From positions 1 to 33,211 of the IMG/VR virus record IMGVR_UViG_3300031758_000305: a stretch of 33,211 nucleotides of DNA. One strand, written 5' to 3'. The notes beneath the pieces are model-generated. The model was not told the origin of the DNA and searched no databases. It saw only the letters and a program-made list of their open reading frames with translations. The DNA is from a virus. Made by a program: the position numbers and the translations under genes. Shown here in pieces: positions 30,648-33,211 of the stretch (its first letter is position 1; every line of letters starts with the position of its first letter).

Positions 30648-33211
30648 GTGGCAGCAGTCGTTCCATTTAACGCGGCGGACGTTCGGCGGACGCTGGAAAT
30701 TTTCTGCGGCGGATCAGTCGCAGAGGTCCGGATCATCAACGCATTCGGGAGTAAATCCCGAACTGATGCGGGCTATTTCTCACGCTACGAAATCGCTGCA
30801 GGTGCGATCGCAGGCCATGCGATGCACCCGAAAAACTCCGGGATTTATTTCGTCCTGAATGAGTTTCCGGCGGACCTGCAGAACCGAGCAAACAACCGGA
30901 TCGCGGAGCGAATTGACAGCACCGCAGCCGATGCGGACATCACTCGCCGGCGATGGTTTTTCATCGACTGCGATCCGAAGCGGCCGGCTGGCATTTCCTC
31001 GAGTGAGGCGGAGTGGTTGGCGGCCCGGGCGACTGCCGATGCAGTGGCTGCATTCCTCGCCAGCCGAGCATTCCCCGCACCGATCCTCGCGAGCTCCGGC
31101 AATGGGTGGCACCTGCACTACCGGATCGACGTCCCAAACAATGATGAGGCAACTGAGACGATTCGGAATGCACTGCGGGAGATTGCCAACCGATTCGACA
31201 ACGGCAGTGTGAAAGTCGACACCAAAGTCTTCAATGCCGCCAGGGTCTGCAAATTGTACGGCACTGTCAGCCGCAAGGGTGACCACTCACCAGAGCGACC
31301 ACACCGCGTGAGTGAGCTGGTGAAGGTGCCTGAGACGATCCATGTTTGTGACTGGTCGAAGATTGAGGCCTTGGCAGCGGAAGCCCCGAAAGAGAAGGCC
31401 AAAGGCACTCGCGAGCGAGGCAAAACGCGGCCGCGAAAATCAGTGGTCGATCGGGCCGCGGCGTACCTGTCGAAGATCCCGCCGGCAGTCTCAGGCGAGT
31501 CAGGCCATGACGTGACATTCCATGCGGCCTGTGTGCTGGTCAGAGACTTCGATCTGTCGATTGAGGATGCATTGCCGATCCTCGCTGAATGGAATGACCG
31601 CTGTTCTCCACCATGGTCCGATCGTGAGCTGCTGCACAAACTGACCGACGCGGACAAAGCTCCTGGCGAGCGTGGCAGAGCCCTGCAGTCGGACCGATGG
31701 GAACCGGATCCAATCCGGCCGCGTGAGCCGGCAGTGGTGGCAATCCCCGCTCATGTGCAGCTGGTGCAGGATCCGGATCCCGTGGTGATCCCGGAGCACC
31801 TCAAGCTGCACAAGGCGATTCTCGACACACTCGGAATCATCTACTGTGCTGCCGATGACACCAGCGCAGCGATCGAGATTTTCAGCGACGCCACCCGCAA
31901 GTTTTCACGGTTCAAGGATCCATCGAATATCAAGTACGAACAATTGGTGTTGGCCGCCGGTCATCCCGTGATGGTCCATGTTCAACGGGGCGGCGATGAC
32001 TCGGGGCAGTTCACGCTGGCTCAGGTTAAGCTGGCCATCGCATCAGTGGCCGCTCAAACATCTGCAGTGACGGACAAGCGCGGAGTGGGTGTGTGGGAGA
32101 GCGGCTGTAATCTGGTCATTGTCTCGAGCCGCCAGCTCGGGATCCTGAACGGCAGCCCGCAGCTGTCGATCTCGCAGAATCCGGTCTTCAAAAATCAGGC
32201 CTACGACGTCGGCGACCGCTGCGAGTGGATCGACATGGATGCACTGGCAGACCAGATCTGCGGGGTTGGGGCGAAGCCCGGAACGCTGCACGTGGATGAT
32301 GTTTTTGCGCTGCAGGCCCTGTTCGCGAAATGGTCATTCCGCAACCCAGACGGGGTGATTCCCGAGGTCCTGACGGGGCTGGTGATGGCCTCATTCGTCC
32401 AGACGCTTTGGCGGTGGAGGCCTCAGGTGTTTCTGATCGGCCAGGCCTACGCAGGGAAAACAACGATGATGCACGCGCTGGCCGCTCTGTTTGGCAAATT
32501 GCAGGCCAACTCCGCTCAGTCGTCTGCAGCTGGGATCCGGCAGGCCCTGCGGAATTCGGGCCGCATCGCCCTTTGTGATGAGCTCGAAAAAAATAAGCAC
32601 CGCCCCGAAATCTTCGAGATGGTGCGATCATCGGGCCGCGGTGATGAGGTGTTCCGCGGAACCGCTGGCCAGCATGGGCACATGGCGTACAAATTGCAGC
32701 ACATTTTCTGGTGTGCCTCGATCGAATCCGGCCTGCTGAATGAGGCGGACTCCAGCCGATTCATCGTGATCGAGCTGCAGAAAACCAACCAGAAAATCGA
32801 CGTCCCGCAAAACGAGGATCTCGAGGCACTGGGGCGCAGGCTGGCGGCGACGGCGATCCTGAATGTCCGCCGAGCTCGGGAGGTGGCGGACTATTGCCTT
32901 GCTCGCCGGCCTGAAGGCGTTCACGGCCGCGTGTGCGAGTCATACGCAGTCCCGATCTCCATGTACTGCACATCGGTCGGGATGAGTGAGATCGAGGCTC
33001 TGGACCTGTTCTTGCGGGCTCTGGCGGGGATCTCCGAATCTGATCAGGTGGAGTCAGACGCGGAAATGCTGCTGCATGAATTGATGCTGTCCCAGATTCC
33101 GCTTCCAGGGGGCCGCAGGCTGTCGCTCGCGTATTGTCTGGAGCACAAGTACCAAAGCCAGATCGAAGAGTCTCTGGAGGCCGTGGGCGTTATTGCAGAG
33201 GGGGATGCGGT
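30648..33211 (+). CDS. AEP primase-polymerase fused to an AAA-type ATPase (partial)
   Basis: 854 codons visible; the frame is open to the right edge, so the C-terminus is missing. GTG 30648 has GGAG 7 bases upstream. The archaeo-eukaryotic primase core is clear: FFIDCDP (about residues 104-110, D-x-D), SSGNGWHLHY (149-158, s-G-x-G-x-H) and VKVDTKVFNAARVCKLYGT (about 188-206, h-D). A linker with charged and Pro-rich stretches follows. Near residue 598 begins an ATPase domain with GQAYAGKTTM (Walker A) and ALCDELEK (Walker B), as in SF3/VirE-type phage helicase domains. The protein probably primes and unwinds DNA at the phage origin. The kissing-loop element lies just before the start. Confidence 0.85.
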   Translation, partial: MAAVVPFNAADVRRTLEIFCGGSVAEVRIINAFGSKSRTDAGYFSRYEIAAGAIAGHAMHPKNSGIYFVLNEFPADLQNRANNRIAERIDSTAADADITRRRWFFIDCDPKRPAGISSSEAEWLAARATADAVAAFLASRAFPAPILASSGNGWHLHYRIDVPNNDEATETIRNALREIANRFDNGSVKVDTKVFNAARVCKLYGTVSRKGDHSPERPHRVSELVKVPETIHVCDWSKIEALAAEAPKEKAKGTRERGKTRPRKSVVDRAAAYLSKIPPAVSGESGHDVTFHAACVLVRDFDLSIEDALPILAEWNDRCSPPWSDRELLHKLTDADKAPGERGRALQSDRWEPDPIRPREPAVVAIPAHVQLVQDPDPVVIPEHLKLHKAILDTLGIIYCAADDTSAAIEIFSDATRKFSRFKDPSNIKYEQLVLAAGHPVMVHVQRGGDDSGQFTLAQVKLAIASVAAQTSAVTDKRGVGVWESGCNLVIVSSRQLGILNGSPQLSISQNPVFKNQAYDVGDRCEWIDMDALADQICGVGAKPGTLHVDDVFALQALFAKWSFRNPDGVIPEVLTGLVMASFVQTLWRWRPQVFLIGQAYAGKTTMMHALAALFGKLQANSAQSSAAGIRQALRNSGRIALCDELEKNKHRPEIFEMVRSSGRGDEVFRGTAGQHGHMAYKLQHIFWCASIESGLLNEADSSRFIVIELQKTNQKIDVPQNEDLEALGRRLAATAILNVRRAREVADYCLARRPEGVHGRVCESYAVPISMYCTSVGMSEIEALDLFLRALAGISESDQVESDAEMLLHELMLSQIPLPGGRRLSLAYCLEHKYQSQIEESLEAVGVIAEGDA

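Overview
The window is one continuous run of phage genes, all on the + strand, from a tailed double-stranded DNA phage or prophage of siphovirus type (HK97-fold capsid, long non-contractile tail). The DNA is GC-rich. Genes are packed head to tail, with many ATGA or TGATG stop/start overlaps. I see no integrase, repressor, endolysin, tRNA or DNA polymerase, and the last gene runs off the right edge, so this is a genome fragment. The host cannot be named from sequence alone. The style of the tail proteins and terminase would fit a phage of Planctomycetota or another GC-rich environmental bacterium, but that is a weak inference.

Layout. Positions 81-7386 hold packaging and head genes: small and large terminase, two tiny genes, portal, a fused prohead protease-scaffold-major capsid protein, and a decoration-type protein. 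A strong intrinsic terminator follows. Positions 7465-13067 hold connector and tail genes: head-tail joining proteins, tail tube, a G/GT-type tail assembly chaperone pair that seems to need a -1 ribosomal frameshift, the tape measure and a tail protein. Positions 13076-16795 encode two large adhesin or fibre-like proteins. Positions 16792-19126 encode three GT-A glycosyltransferase-like proteins, the first translationally coupled to the fibre gene. Positions 19140-21711 are a block of small unknown genes with a promoter candidate, a terminator and two tiny membrane proteins. Then come csrA (21831-22022) and a replication/recombination module (22210 to the end): PolB-type 3'-5' exonuclease, RecT-like annealing protein, an SSB-like protein, a RecD2-like helicase, a DnaN-like sliding clamp, an ERCC4-type nuclease with a helix-hairpin-helix region, and an AEP primase-ATPase fusion cut by the window edge.

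Most interesting observations. (1) Pro/Thr-rich, mucin-like segments occur in four separate virion proteins, all of which would be exposed on the particle surface (decoration protein, tail tube, two fibre proteins). The longest of them ends exactly where a glycosyltransferase gene begins, and that enzyme carries a DSH motif and a GGEE region resembling polypeptide GalNAc-transferases. Together they suggest a phage-encoded virion O-glycosylation system. (2) A 95-nt intergenic element before the primase gene (30531-30625) folds into three hairpins. The first and third have 7-nt loops that are perfectly complementary (GTGCGAG and CTCGCAC), as in a kissing-loop RNA or a structured origin. (3) There is a T_TTT_TTC slippery heptamer in the correct frame in the tail chaperone gene, followed by a start-less downstream frame with a recognisable chaperone domain. 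(4) A terminator hairpin has a 3' arm that could instead pair with the ribosome binding site of the next gene.

All functional calls come from reading motifs by eye; no database search was run.
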